DNA of 64,000 nt from CAYFZO01 sp964347615 (GTDB lineage Bacteria; Pseudomonadota; Gammaproteobacteria; Poriferisulfidales; Oxydemutatoraceae). The position numbers and the translations under genes were made by a program. Below the pieces are notes generated by a model. It was not told where the DNA came from and did no database searches. It saw only the letters and a program-made list of their open reading frames with translations. The stretch spans positions 1-64,000 of the forward strand of contig CAYFZO010000001.1 of assembly GCA_964347615.1 (NCBI GenBank), in the 5' to 3' direction. How positions within the stretch are numbered: position 1 is the stretch's first letter; each line of letters begins with the position of its first letter. This document shows positions 42,187 to 51,390 of the stretch, piece by piece.

Positions 42187-43473
42187 TCATGCGGTTTTTG
42201 CGGTGCGGCAGGCGTCAAGCGCCTGCTCGACGTCGGCGATGATGTCGTCTATATGCTCGATACCGACCGACAAGCGCACGAGATCTTCGGAAACGCCCGC
42301 GCTCTCGAGCTCGGCAGGACCCAACTGGCGGTGGGTGGTCGTCGCCGGATGGCACGCGAGAGAACGTGCGTCACCGATGTTGACCAGTCGCAGAATCAAC
42401 TGCAAGGCGTCTATGAAGCGGGCGCCGTTCTCGCGTCCGCCTTCGATACCGAAGCTAAGAATACCCGACGCCTTGCCGCCCATGTAGCGGTCGGTCAACG
42501 GCTTGTCGGGATGATCGTCCAGCCCCGCGTACTTGACCCAGGTCACCTGAGGGTGCTGCCGCAGATACTCGGCGAGGGCCAGCGCGTTGCTGCAATGACG
42601 CTCCATGCGCAAAGGCAGCGTCTCCAGCCCCTGCAACACCAAAAAGCTGTTGAACGGCGACAACGCCGAGCCCATGTTTCTCAGCGGTGCCAAACGAGCG
42701 CGGCCGATATAGGCCGCTTCCTGCATCGCGTCGGTATAAACGATGCCGTGATAGGAAGCGTCAGGCGTGCTCAAGACCGAATAGCGGTCGGCGTGCTCTT
42801 TCCACGGGAACTTGCCCGAGTCAACGATGATGCCGCCGATGCTGTTGCCGTGACCGCCCATGTATTTGGTCATCGAGTGCACCACGACGTCGGCGCCGAA
42901 CTCGAAAGGCCGGCACAAAAAGGGCGAAGGCACCGTGTTGTCCACCATCAGCACCACGCCGTGGCGGCGGCAGACTTCGGCCAACCCCTCAAGATCGGCG
43001 ACGTTGCCCGCCGGGTTGCCTATGGATTCGCAGAAAACGACCTTGGTCCTGTCGTCAATGTGCTTTTCGACGGCTTCGGGCGTCGGGTCGCAGAAACTGA
43101 TGCCGATGCCGAACTGAGGCAGCGTGTGGGCGAAAAAATTGTAGGTGCCGCCGTACAACGTCGGCGCCGCGACGACGTTGTCCCCGTGCCCGGTGATCGT
43201 GAACAGCGCGTAGCTGATTGCGGCCATGCCCGATGAAAGCGCAAGCGCGCCAACGCCGCCTTCCATTTGCGCGACCCGCTCTTCGAGCACCGCGGTCGTC
43301 GGGTTCATGATGCGCGTGTAGATATTGCCCACCTCCTTGAGGTCGAACAAATCGGCGCCGTGCTGGGTATCCCTGAAAGTATAGGAAGTCGTCTGATAAA
43401 TCGGCGCGACCGCCGCGCGAGTCGTCGGTTCGGCTTGGTATCCCCCGTGGATGGCGATGGTTTCAAATTTCAT
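42187..43473 (-). CDS. metY: O-acetylhomoserine sulfhydrylase
   Basis: 428-residue PLP enzyme of the Cys/Met metabolism family, the longer MetY form. IYTRIMNPTTAVLEERVAQMEGG, ALSSGMAAISYA, and Lys203 in HSMTKYMGGHGNSIGG bind the cofactor. Makes homocysteine from O-acetylhomoserine and sulfide. The ATG is preceded by GAGGGAGCGACAAG, a reasonable ribosome binding site. Confidence 0.92.
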   Translation of the reverse strand: MKFETIAIHGGYQAEPTTRAAVAPIYQTTSYTFRDTQHGADLFDLKEVGNIYTRIMNPTTAVLEERVAQMEGGVGALALSSGMAAISYALFTITGHGDNVVAAPTLYGGTYNFFAHTLPQFGIGISFCDPTPEAVEKHIDDRTKVVFCESIGNPAGNVADLEGLAEVCRRHGVVLMVDNTVPSPFLCRPFEFGADVVVHSMTKYMGGHGNSIGGIIVDSGKFPWKEHADRYSVLSTPDASYHGIVYTDAMQEAAYIGRARLAPLRNMGSALSPFNSFLVLQGLETLPLRMERHCSNALALAEYLRQHPQVTWVKYAGLDDHPDKPLTDRYMGGKASGILSFGIEGGRENGARFIDALQLILRLVNIGDARSLACHPATTTHRQLGPAELESAGVSEDLVRLSVGIEHIDDIIADVEQALDACRTAKTA

Positions 43474-43642
43474 CTTGTCGCTCCCTCTCGGCGGTTCGTC
43501 GGGAAAGCATTATATAGTCTAATGACGCGCTTTGGGGCGGGGATACTCCCTCAGGCGAGCTTAGCCGCGACCGGGCTGCGAGCCGAAAGACGCCCGCCCC
43601 CGACGCAAAACCTCTTCAAAGGCTCGAGGCCAAGACGCGAAC

Positions 43643-43862
43643 GCCGCTAACCGCGCATCAACTCGCGCAGCCTCATCGGCGGCTGGTCCAGAAGGCGGCG
43701 GTAAAGCAGCGCATAGAAGAGCACCGCGCGCACGTAAAGGCGGGTCTCCTCGAACGGTATCGTGTCCACCCAGATTTCGACGTCCGGCACGGACGCGGTT
43801 TCCAGCCAGCGCCGCACGTTCGTCGGCCCCGCGTTGTAGCCGGCCAAGCTGAGTGCCGGATT
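43643..43862 (-). pseudogene. Duplicated 3' fragment of slt
   Basis: Encodes LSLAGYNAGPTNVRRWLE... through RRLLDQPPMRLRELMRG plus a stop, a second copy of the end of the lytic transglycosylase lying beyond the stop of the main gene. It differs from the main copy by a few substitutions (for example Glu for Lys in RRWL-K/E-TAS). The unit of 220 bases is out of frame with the main gene. A tandem duplication or strain variants joined in assembly. Confidence 0.75.
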
Positions 43863-43866
43863 GCCG

Positions 43867-45861
43867 CTAACCGCGCATCAACTCGCGCAGCCTCATCGGC
43901 GGCTGGTCCAGAAGGCGNNNNNNNNNNNNNNNNNNNNNNNNNNNNNNNNNNNNNNNNNNNNNNNNNNNNNNNNNNNNNNNNNNNNNNNNNNNNNNNNNNN
44001 NNNNNNNNNNNNNNNNNTCCTCGAACGGTATCGTGTCCACCCAGATTTCGACGTCCGGCACGGACGCGGTTTTCAGCCAGCGCCGCACGTTCGTCGGCCC
44101 CGCGTTGTAGCCGGCCAGGCTGAGTGCCAGATTGCCGTCGTTCTTGCGGTGTAACTGCTTGATGTAAGCGGTGCCGAGGCGGACGTTGGTTTGCGGCGAA
44201 AGCACCTTGCCGGCGGAAAGCTTGCCCAGACCGAGACGCGCGCCGACCGCCCGCGCCGTGCCCAAGCGCACCTGCATCAGGCCCAAGGCCCCGGCGGACG
44301 ACTTGACGTCTTTGACGAAAGCGCTCTCCCTGCGCATGATGCCGTAAATCCACTCCATCGGCACCTTGGCGCGGCGTGATTCCTTTTCGACGAGGTCGCG
44401 ATAAGGCATCGGAAAACGTTGCAGAAAATTCCGCTCCGAGGCACCGCTCGCAAGACTGCGGATCGCACCCATCGGCCACTGCCAGCGGTCGGCGGCGACG
44501 CCGAGCTTCAACTTGGTTGCAGCATCCAGATATTCAAGCGCAAGCAGCAGCTCCCGGTTCGCGGCGAACGGCCTGTCGAAAATCAGCAGCTCGCGCATCC
44601 GCGCGACCGTAGGGTACGCGTCCAGCGCGGCCATCTCGGCCTCGGTGAACGCAAGCGGGCGCAGGTCATAAACGTAAGGCTTCCCCAATCTGTCCGCCGA
44701 CAAATAACCGTAGTATCCGTCGTCTCGCGCCAACCGGCTCCAGATCCGGTTCGCCTCGTTGTGCCGCGAAAGCTCCGCCAGCGCACGCGCACGCCAGTAA
44801 CTCCACTGTGCGGCGGAACGCTCTTCGCTCGGCAGCGCGTCAACGCCGGCAAGCACCCGGCGCCAATCCCTCAGCCTCAACGCCGCGCGCACGCGCCAGT
44901 AACGGGACGCCTGATCGTGGTATTCACGCGGCAACTGCGACAACCGACGGTAAGCCTCGTCCGGCGCCAGTTTCGTCGCCGCGGCGACGCCGATTTCCTT
45001 CTCTACCGCCCGCCGGGCGAAACACGCGCTGCAACGGCGCTTGATCTCGTCCCAGGTCTCCCCGGCCTGGATTGCGTCTTTCCTGGTCAGGCGGCGCAAT
45101 GCAAACACCATCACGTCGCCCGCGTAAAGAGGGGACGTGGTGAACTCATCGGCCATCTTGAGCGCCGTCTGCCTCGGGTGGAAACGCGCCCGCTTGAGCG
45201 AACCGAACCAACGCCGCGCGTCGCCTTTCAGTTTCCCTCCCAGATAATCCACCAGTCCGCCGCGCCCCCGCTCCCACGCGAGCAACGCGCGCTTCCAGAC
45301 CAGCTCGTCGGTCACCACCCCTTGTCGGAAACCCCAGTCGAAAACAAAGTCACACGCCGACGGCTGGGAAAAATTCACGAGCCACAACGACTTCACCTGT
45401 TCCGCGGCTTGGACGTTCCGCCCGCCGTGAATCAGCGCCGTCGCGTAGTAACAGCGGTTGTCCTTATTCTCCACGGTCACCGACTCCCGGTAGTACTCGA
45501 GAAAGCGCGTCCACCGCCCGCGGCGCGCCAGCTGCGTCAACCAGCGGTGACGCAGCTTTTCGGCGACCGGCAGCTTGCCGCCGTAAGCGTCGAGAAACGC
45601 AGTGACTTCTTTCTCGCCCGCAGCGGCGAGACGGTTGCGCAAATCCTGATACACCAGGTACGGATAGAGGGGATAGGACTCAAGTGCCTCGCGATGGCGA
45701 CGCAACGGCTGGCGACGCCCGCCTTTGAGCGCGCTCTCGACCTCCAGGAACAGCGCACGTTGCTTCTCGAGCTTCTCACCGTCCGCAGCGGCGGCGGCGG
45801 CGGCGACAAAAAGCGACGCCGCGAGCAAACAGAAAGGCAAGGTACGAACCGCGGCGGGCAC
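43867..45861 (-). CDS. slt: Soluble lytic murein transglycosylase, with assembly gap
   Basis: Slt70-like periplasmic enzyme that cuts glycan strands to 1,6-anhydromuropeptides. From the GTG at 45861 there is a signal peptide (AAVRTLPFCLLAASLFVAA), a long helical U-shaped domain, and the C-terminal catalytic domain: MRRESAFVKD with the catalytic Glu, SSAGALGLMQV, and AGYNAGPTNVRRW. An open frame continues upstream, but it would overlap the divergent small gene and lack a proper signal peptide. 100 N replace about 49 bases near the C-terminus. Confidence 0.9.
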   Translation of the reverse strand: MPAAVRTLPFCLLAASLFVAAAAAAADGEKLEKQRALFLEVESALKGGRRQPLRRHREALESYPLYPYLVYQDLRNRLAAAGEKEVTAFLDAYGGKLPVAEKLRHRWLTQLARRGRWTRFLEYYRESVTVENKDNRCYYATALIHGGRNVQAAEQVKSLWLVNFSQPSACDFVFDWGFRQGVVTDELVWKRALLAWERGRGGLVDYLGGKLKGDARRWFGSLKRARFHPRQTALKMADEFTTSPLYAGDVMVFALRRLTRKDAIQAGETWDEIKRRCSACFARRAVEKEIGVAAATKLAPDEAYRRLSQLPREYHDQASRYWRVRAALRLRDWRRVLAGVDALPSEERSAAQWSYWRARALAELSRHNEANRIWSRLARDDGYYGYLSADRLGKPYVYDLRPLAFTEAEMAALDAYPTVARMRELLIFDRPFAANRELLLALEYLDAATKLKLGVAADRWQWPMGAIRSLASGASERNFLQRFPMPYRDLVEKESRRAKVPMEWIYGIMRRESAFVKDVKSSAGALGLMQVRLGTARAVGARLGLGKLSAGKVLSPQTNVRLGTAYIKQLHRKNDGNLALSLAGYNAGPTNVRRWLKTASVPDVEIWVDTIPFEXXXXXXXXXXXXXXXXXXXXXXXXXXXXXXXXXXRLLDQPPMRLRELMRG
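43918..44017. other. Assembly gap of 100 N in slt
   Basis: Left flank 43863-43917 repeats 43643-43697 exactly (55 bp); right flank 44018-44072 repeats 43747-43801 exactly (55 bp). By comparison with the second copy, 49 bases are missing. Confidence 0.99.
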
Positions 45862-45911
45862 GTGGGATAATCCCGACGTGCGACGCCGGACAAGCAAACC
45901 GTAACTCAACG

Positions 45912-46160
45912 TTGGAAACACTCGAGCACTTCTACGCAAGTATCGAAGCATGGGGGTTGCACCGCTACGGCTGGTTGTTCGCCGCCGCCGTGCTCGTCGT
46001 TCCGGCGTTGGTGGCAGGCAACATGGTGCAGTTTTATTTAACCAAGCTCGCACGCCGCGAGGCTTCCCCGGCAGCGTTGGTCAAGCCTCTTGCCGGCAAT
46101 CTTTTGATCATGATCGTCTGTGCAACGGTGATTGCAATCGCGCTGTATCTGCACTTCTGA
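45912..46160 (+). CDS. Small two-span membrane protein, unknown
   Basis: 82 residues with two hydrophobic spans (YGWLFAAAVLVVPALVAG and LLIMIVCATVIAIALYL) and a positively charged loop between them. No family recognised. Start is a TTG; no better codon is found. It ends 11 bases before btuF and is divergent from slt. Confidence 0.5.
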   Translation: METLEHFYASIEAWGLHRYGWLFAAAVLVVPALVAGNMVQFYLTKLARREASPAALVKPLAGNLLIMIVCATVIAIALYLHF

Positions 46161-46171
46161 CTTTACCCGTG

Positions 46172-47092
46172 ATGCACGACCGACTCATGCTAACACAGGC
46201 AAGCAGCCGTCGCGCCCGCGCCGTCGCTGTAACACTCGCGTTGACCGCGGCGTCCGCGACGGCAAGCGCGCGTACGGCGTTCGAAGCCGAAGATGATTTG
46301 CAGCGCAACGTGTCGCTCGACGCGCCCGCCGAACGCATCGTCTCACTTGCACCGCATCTGACCGAACTGGTGCATTCGGCGGGAGCGGGCGGCAAATTGG
46401 TCGGCGTCTCGCGCCGCTGCGACTATCCGCCGCAGGTCGAGCGACTGCCTTACGTCTCGGACTACGCGACGATCAACTACGAGCTGATCGCCGAATTGAA
46501 GCCCGACCTGGTACTGGTCTGGAACGCCGGCCTCAAGGCGGCGAGCTTGAACAAGCTAAGCACGCTTTACCGCAACGTCTACGTCTCGGACCCCGCCGAC
46601 TTCGAGGGCATCGCCGAAAACTTGCGCGAAATCGGCTTGCTCGCGGGCACGGAAGCGCAAGCGCGACGTCGTGCCGACGAGTTCCTGCAGGAGATTCACC
46701 GCCTCGGTGCACGCCGGGTCCGCGCCCGTCCGGTGAAGACGCTGTACTTGCTGTGGCGCGACCCGCCGATGACGGTCAACGGCGAGCATTGGATCTCCCG
46801 CGTCGTGGGCTTGTGCGGCGGCGTCAACGTGTTCGAGGACGCGGTCTCCGGCGTGGTCAAACTCAACCGGGAATCGCTGCTGTTGGCGCGCCCCGACGTC
46901 GTCCTGCACAGCCTGTCGGATTACGCGCACCGCCCCGGTTCGCTGAGCGACTCGCTCGGCCTGGCCGAAAAGGTACCGGCGTTTTACGTCGGGGGCGACC
47001 TGATCCAGCGTCCTTCGCTGAGACTTGCGCAAAGCGCCGCCGCCTTGTGCCGAATACTCTCCCGAGCGGGCGAACCGAGCGAACGGTCATAA
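46172..47092 (+). CDS. btuF: Cobalamin-type ABC transporter substrate-binding protein
   Basis: 306 residues with a signal peptide ending near TASA. RIVSLAPHLTELVHSAGAGGKLVGV, LKPDLVLVWNAG and VNGEHWISRVVGLCGGVNVF define the BtuF/periplasmic helical-backbone family. It converges with btuB by six overlapping bases, which supports B12 as ligand; no BtuC/BtuD genes are in the window. ATG at 46187 is an alternative start. Confidence 0.83.
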   Translation: MHDRLMLTQASSRRARAVAVTLALTAASATASARTAFEAEDDLQRNVSLDAPAERIVSLAPHLTELVHSAGAGGKLVGVSRRCDYPPQVERLPYVSDYATINYELIAELKPDLVLVWNAGLKAASLNKLSTLYRNVYVSDPADFEGIAENLREIGLLAGTEAQARRRADEFLQEIHRLGARRVRARPVKTLYLLWRDPPMTVNGEHWISRVVGLCGGVNVFEDAVSGVVKLNRESLLLARPDVVLHSLSDYAHRPGSLSDSLGLAEKVPAFYVGGDLIQRPSLRLAQSAAALCRILSRAGEPSERS

Positions 47093-48934
47093 ATCGACCT
47101 CGAAGCCCGCCCGGACTTCGACGCCCGTGCCCGCGTAACCGTCGACCGGTTCGTAGTCACGGTCGAAGACGTTGTCGACCCGTGCGAAAAAGCTCAGGTG
47201 CCCGTTGATCCGCCGCCGCGCCGCAACGTGCGCCAGCACGTAGCCGCCCTTGCCGGTGCGCGCAAACGTGTCACGCCTGAGGTCGTGCTGAGGACCGACG
47301 TAATCGAGCGTCGCCGCCAGCGACCACGCCGAGGCGTTCGTCCAGCCCGCCCGAAGCGACGCTTTCCTGAGCGGACGGCGCAACAAGCGGCGGCGGGTGC
47401 CGTCATGCGCGCGCGTCACCGTGTAGTCGAGGCGCAGGCTCGCACGTTCGGCGGGCTTGAGGAAAGCGAAAGCCTCGACGCCTTCGGTCCGGGCCGAAGC
47501 GACATTGGCGGGAAAGAAAGTCCGCAAATCAGAATCGATCACGGGCTCGATCAATCGGCGGACCTGGCCGTTGAAATACGTCGCTCCCCATCCGGCGCTC
47601 GAAGTCTCGTCGAACCAAAACGTCTGCTCGACGCCGGTTTCCCAACTGCGACTGGTTTCGGGATCGAGATCGGGATTGCCGTAGAGGGGATCGAACCGGT
47701 CGAACAACGTCGGCGCCTTGAAAGCGGTGCCGTAAGACGCGCGCCATCTCACCCCGGCCCGCTCCCAAGCCCAGACCGCCGCGACCCGCCAGCTGCGGTC
47801 GCTGCCGAAATCGTCGGGGTCGTCGTTGCGCCAGCTGGCCGACAACGACAACGCTTCGAACGGGACGTAGCGCGCTTGCAGGTACACCGCGGCGGTGCGC
47901 GCACTGAAAGCGTTGAACTCCTCGAGCTCGGTCTCGGCACCGACGATGAACCGCCACTCGTCCGACCACGACAAGTCGTTGCGCCATTCAAACCGGGTGC
48001 GTTTGGCGCGCGTCGCGTACCCGCCGGGGGCGGCGTAGTCCCTTTCGTAACGGCTGCCCCGCAGCGACGGCCGCCACGCGCCCCGAGCCGTAGCGCCTGA
48101 CCAACGCGCGCTGTAACGCTTCTCCCGGGTCGAATCCCTCAGACCGGGTTGTTCGAACGGATTGCTGAAACCGTCGTACTCGGCGTTCGCGTCGACGTAA
48201 CCGAAGCTCAGATCAACTCGGGATTGCCCTCCGAGCTCGACGCCGACCGCACTCTTGAGATCGAGGTTGCGGTAACCGTCGCGTTCTCCGTCGCTGCCCG
48301 CGCGGAGCCTGCGCGGGGTGAACGACTCGCCGTCGGTCTCAAGCCACGCACCGCCGAACGAAAAATCAACCCGGTCGCGACGCCCCGACAAGTTGACCGC
48401 GGCGGCGTCGGTCTCGAACGAACCGGTCTCGACGCGCGCACTCGCCCGAGGTTCACCGCGCCCGCGCTTGGTGACGACGTTGATCACGCCGCCGATGCCT
48501 TCCGAACCGTAGTGCGCGCCGTACGGCCCGCGCAACACCTCGACGCGCTCGACGTCGTTCAACTGCAGGTGCTCAAACGCGAACAAGCCGCTGCCTGGGT
48601 CGGCGGCTTCGACGCCGTCTATCAGTACCAGGACGTGGTTGGATTCGGCGCCGCGGATGAACACCGAGGTCCGCGCACCGGTGCCGCCGGACGACGAGAC
48701 GTGCAAACCCGGCACGCTTGCCAACGCGTCGCCGAGGTCACGGTACTGATGCAGCCGAATATCGCGCGCGGTGATCACCGTCGCCGCACCGTCGAACCGA
48801 TCGAGCGGCGTCGGGATGCGTGCGCCGGTGACAATCAGCGCCTCTTCGACGGTTCCGTCGGTCGCCTCATCGGCGTGAGCCGCCTGACACGCCGTCTGAT
48901 AAACCGCCTGGGCGCACAACGCCGCGGCCAACAT
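47087..48934 (-). CDS. btuB: TonB-dependent cobalamin receptor BtuB
   Basis: 615 residues, BtuB length. Signal peptide, TonB box (EEALIVTGARIP), plug domain (ALASVPGLHVSSSGGTGARTS, FIRGAESNHVLVLIDGVE, GSEGIGGVINVVTKRG) and a 22-strand barrel ending in the aromatic-type tail GFEVDL. Takes up vitamin B12 across the outer membrane. ATG at 48934 starts the signal peptide; a nearby upstream TTG is possible. No cobalamin riboswitch is visible in the short space before it. Confidence 0.9.
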   Translation of the reverse strand: MLAAALCAQAVYQTACQAAHADEATDGTVEEALIVTGARIPTPLDRFDGAATVITARDIRLHQYRDLGDALASVPGLHVSSSGGTGARTSVFIRGAESNHVLVLIDGVEAADPGSGLFAFEHLQLNDVERVEVLRGPYGAHYGSEGIGGVINVVTKRGRGEPRASARVETGSFETDAAAVNLSGRRDRVDFSFGGAWLETDGESFTPRRLRAGSDGERDGYRNLDLKSAVGVELGGQSRVDLSFGYVDANAEYDGFSNPFEQPGLRDSTREKRYSARWSGATARGAWRPSLRGSRYERDYAAPGGYATRAKRTRFEWRNDLSWSDEWRFIVGAETELEEFNAFSARTAAVYLQARYVPFEALSLSASWRNDDPDDFGSDRSWRVAAVWAWERAGVRWRASYGTAFKAPTLFDRFDPLYGNPDLDPETSRSWETGVEQTFWFDETSSAGWGATYFNGQVRRLIEPVIDSDLRTFFPANVASARTEGVEAFAFLKPAERASLRLDYTVTRAHDGTRRRLLRRPLRKASLRAGWTNASAWSLAATLDYVGPQHDLRRDTFARTGKGGYVLAHVAARRRINGHLSFFARVDNVFDRDYEPVDGYAGTGVEVRAGFEVDL

Positions 48935-49008
48935 CGAACGAACCGCAACCAACCGCAGCGGGTTCCGCAATCTATGCTCCCGTGCGGAGCGAACAAGGGG
49001 ACACCCGC

Positions 49009-50910
49009 TTATTTGTCGGCGCCGGCGTTCAATCCGGCTTCGACCGCGGTCTGGACTTCGGAGACGCCGATTTTCGCCGCGTACTCCCGCACGTCTTGGG
49101 TGATTCTCATCGAGCAGAATTTCGGTCCGCACATCGAGCAGAAACGCGCAACCTTGGCCGACTCTTTCGGCAGGGTCTCGTCGTGCAATTCCCGCGCGCG
49201 CTCGGGGTCCAAGCTGAGGTTGAACTGGTCGCGCCAGCGAAACTCGAACCGGGCCTTGGACAAGGCGTTGTCGCGCAACTGCGCGGCGGGATGTCCTTTC
49301 GCAAGATCCGCCGCGTGCGCCGCGATCCTGTACGCCATCAATCCGGTGCGTACGTCTTCGCGGTTCGGCAAACCGAGGTGCTCCTTCGGCGTCACGTAAC
49401 ACAGCATCGCCGCGCCGAACCAGCCGATCATCGCCGCGCCGATGCCTGAAGTGACGTGATCGTAGGCGGGCGCGACGTCGGTCGCAAGCGGCCCCAAGGT
49501 GTAAAACGGCGCCTCGATGCAGTCTTCGAGCTCGCGCTTGACGTTCTCCTCGATCAACTGCATCGGGATATGCCCCGGCCCCTCGATCATGACCTGTACG
49601 TCGTGACGCCACGCAACGCGCGTCAACTCGCCGAGGGTGCGGAGCTCGGCGAACTGCGCTTCATCATTGGCGTCGGCGATGCTGCCCGGGCGCAGGCCGT
49701 CGCCGAGAGAAAACGACACGTCGTACTGTTTCATCAGCTCGCACGCCTCCTCGAAATGCTCATAGAGAAAATTTTCCCGGTGGTGCGCCAGGCACCACTT
49801 GGCCATGATCGATCCGCCGCGCGAGACGATGCCGGTCACGCGACGCGCGGTCAACGGCACGTAGCGCAACAGAACCCCGGCGTGAATCGTGAAATAGTCC
49901 ACCCCCTGCTCGGCTTGCTCGACCAAGGTGTCACGAAACAGCTCCCAACTGAGCTCCTCGGGCTTGCCGCCGACTTTCTCGAGCGCCTGATAGATCGGCA
50001 CCGTGCCGACCGGCAACGGCGAATTGCGGATGATCCACTCGCGCGTCCCGTGGATATCGGCGCCGGTGGACAAATCCATCACCGTGTCGGCGCCCCAGCG
50101 CGCCGCCCACACCATCTTCTCGACCTCTTCGGCAACCGAGGAAGTCACCGCCGAGGTGCCGATGTTCGCGTTGACCTTGACGCGGAAATTACGTCCGATA
50201 ATCATCGGCTCGAGCTCGGGGTGGTTGACGTTGGCGGGGATGATCGCGCGCCCGCGCGCCACTTCGTCCCGGACGAATTCCGCGGTGACCGTCTCGGGCA
50301 ATTCGGCGCCGTAAGACCTGCCGCGATGCCGCCGCAACAAATCCCGGTAGGCGGAGCGTTCGCGCAACTCCTCGATCCGCGCGTTTTCGCGGATGGCAAC
50401 GTACTCCATCTCCGGCGTCACCTCACCGCGACGGGCGTAGTGCATCTGCGTCAGGTTCGCGCCCGGGCGGGCGCGACGCAGAACCGAGGTGCGCACGGCG
50501 CCGTTGCCGTCGTCCGAACGCCGCAGGCGCACGTAGTCCGAAGTCGGGGCGGCCAAGACCTCGCTGTCGCCGCGCTCGTCTATCCATGCCGCGCGCAACG
50601 GCGGCAAGCCCCGCGAAAGATCGATCCGCGCCTCGGGATCGGCGTAGGGACCGGAAGTGTCGTATATCGGAATCGGCGGATTTTCGCCGCCGCCAAAGTC
50701 GGCCGGGGTTTCCGCTTGGGTCACTTCACGCATTGCGACCCGAAGGTCGGAGCGTAAGCCTCGCACGTGAACTTTTTTCGATCCCGGCAAAGGCGCGGTG
50801 GCCTCGTGCGACAAACCCGCGAGTTGCGAGCTCGGCGTTTCGGGCGCCGTCTCAAACGACGCATCGCCCCGCCCGGTTTTTGCCCGGTTGTTTTCTACGG
50901 TGGCGCTCAT
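49009..50910 (-). CDS. thiC: Phosphomethylpyrimidine synthase
   Basis: 633 residues. Radical SAM enzyme converting AIR to HMP-P in thiamine synthesis. NVNHPELEPMIIGRNFRVKVNANIGTSA, DTVMDLSTGADIH, SRGGSIMAKWCLAHH and the C-terminal CSMCGPKFC iron-sulfur motif are all typical. N-terminal ~50 residues are variable. No TPP riboswitch is visible in the 143 bases to the divergent rhodanese. Confidence 0.96.
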   Translation of the reverse strand: MSATVENNRAKTGRGDASFETAPETPSSQLAGLSHEATAPLPGSKKVHVRGLRSDLRVAMREVTQAETPADFGGGENPPIPIYDTSGPYADPEARIDLSRGLPPLRAAWIDERGDSEVLAAPTSDYVRLRRSDDGNGAVRTSVLRRARPGANLTQMHYARRGEVTPEMEYVAIRENARIEELRERSAYRDLLRRHRGRSYGAELPETVTAEFVRDEVARGRAIIPANVNHPELEPMIIGRNFRVKVNANIGTSAVTSSVAEEVEKMVWAARWGADTVMDLSTGADIHGTREWIIRNSPLPVGTVPIYQALEKVGGKPEELSWELFRDTLVEQAEQGVDYFTIHAGVLLRYVPLTARRVTGIVSRGGSIMAKWCLAHHRENFLYEHFEEACELMKQYDVSFSLGDGLRPGSIADANDEAQFAELRTLGELTRVAWRHDVQVMIEGPGHIPMQLIEENVKRELEDCIEAPFYTLGPLATDVAPAYDHVTSGIGAAMIGWFGAAMLCYVTPKEHLGLPNREDVRTGLMAYRIAAHAADLAKGHPAAQLRDNALSKARFEFRWRDQFNLSLDPERARELHDETLPKESAKVARFCSMCGPKFCSMRITQDVREYAAKIGVSEVQTAVEAGLNAGADK

Positions 50911-51053
50911 GCCGTCATCATGTTTGAACTTGGGTTCACCGCGATACGCTCAATACGGTGTATTATATGGCGGCACGGTCGCTATCGGGGCTTGCGCGGC
51001 ATTTCCGCAAAGGCCCTCGGCATAACCCCCGCAGCTTGCGGCAGGAGACCCTG

Positions 51054-51380
51054 ATGCTCGAATTCTCACCCGCGGAACTGAAGGAATACCTCGCTTCGGC
51101 GAAGCATCCGCCGTTGTTGCTCGACGTGCGCGAGCCGTGGGAATACGACGTCGTGCACCTGCCGAACTCGCTGCTGATACCGATGGCTCAAGTCGAGAAA
51201 AGGCAGGACGAACTTGACCGGCAGCGGGAAACCGTCGTCATCTGTCATCACGGCATCCGCAGCGCGAAGATTGTTCAGGTGCTCGAGAACGTCGGTTTCA
51301 GACGGGTCATCAACTTGCGCGGCGGTTTGGACGCTTGGGCGAAAGAGGTCGATCCGAAGATGCCCACTTACACCAAATAA
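51054..51380 (+). CDS. Single-domain rhodanese-like sulfurtransferase
   Basis: 108 residues. LLDVREPWEYDVVHLPNSLLIP and the active-site loop CHHGIRS with Cys64 are the GlpE/PspE-type features. The ATG at 51054 follows AGGAG by six bases. Moves sulfane sulfur between small acceptors. Possibly shares a promoter region with divergent thiC. Confidence 0.9.
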   Translation: MLEFSPAELKEYLASAKHPPLLLDVREPWEYDVVHLPNSLLIPMAQVEKRQDELDRQRETVVICHHGIRSAKIVQVLENVGFRRVINLRGGLDAWAKEVDPKMPTYTK

Positions 51381-51390
51381 GAATCAACCG

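Noticed and set aside
48935..49008. Cobalamin riboswitch upstream of btuB
   Set aside because: Only about 70 bases remain before thiC, and the B12 box (GCCACTG) is absent.
50911..51053. TPP riboswitch upstream of thiC
   Set aside because: No CTGAGA or ACCTGATCTGG-like core in the 143 bases before the start.
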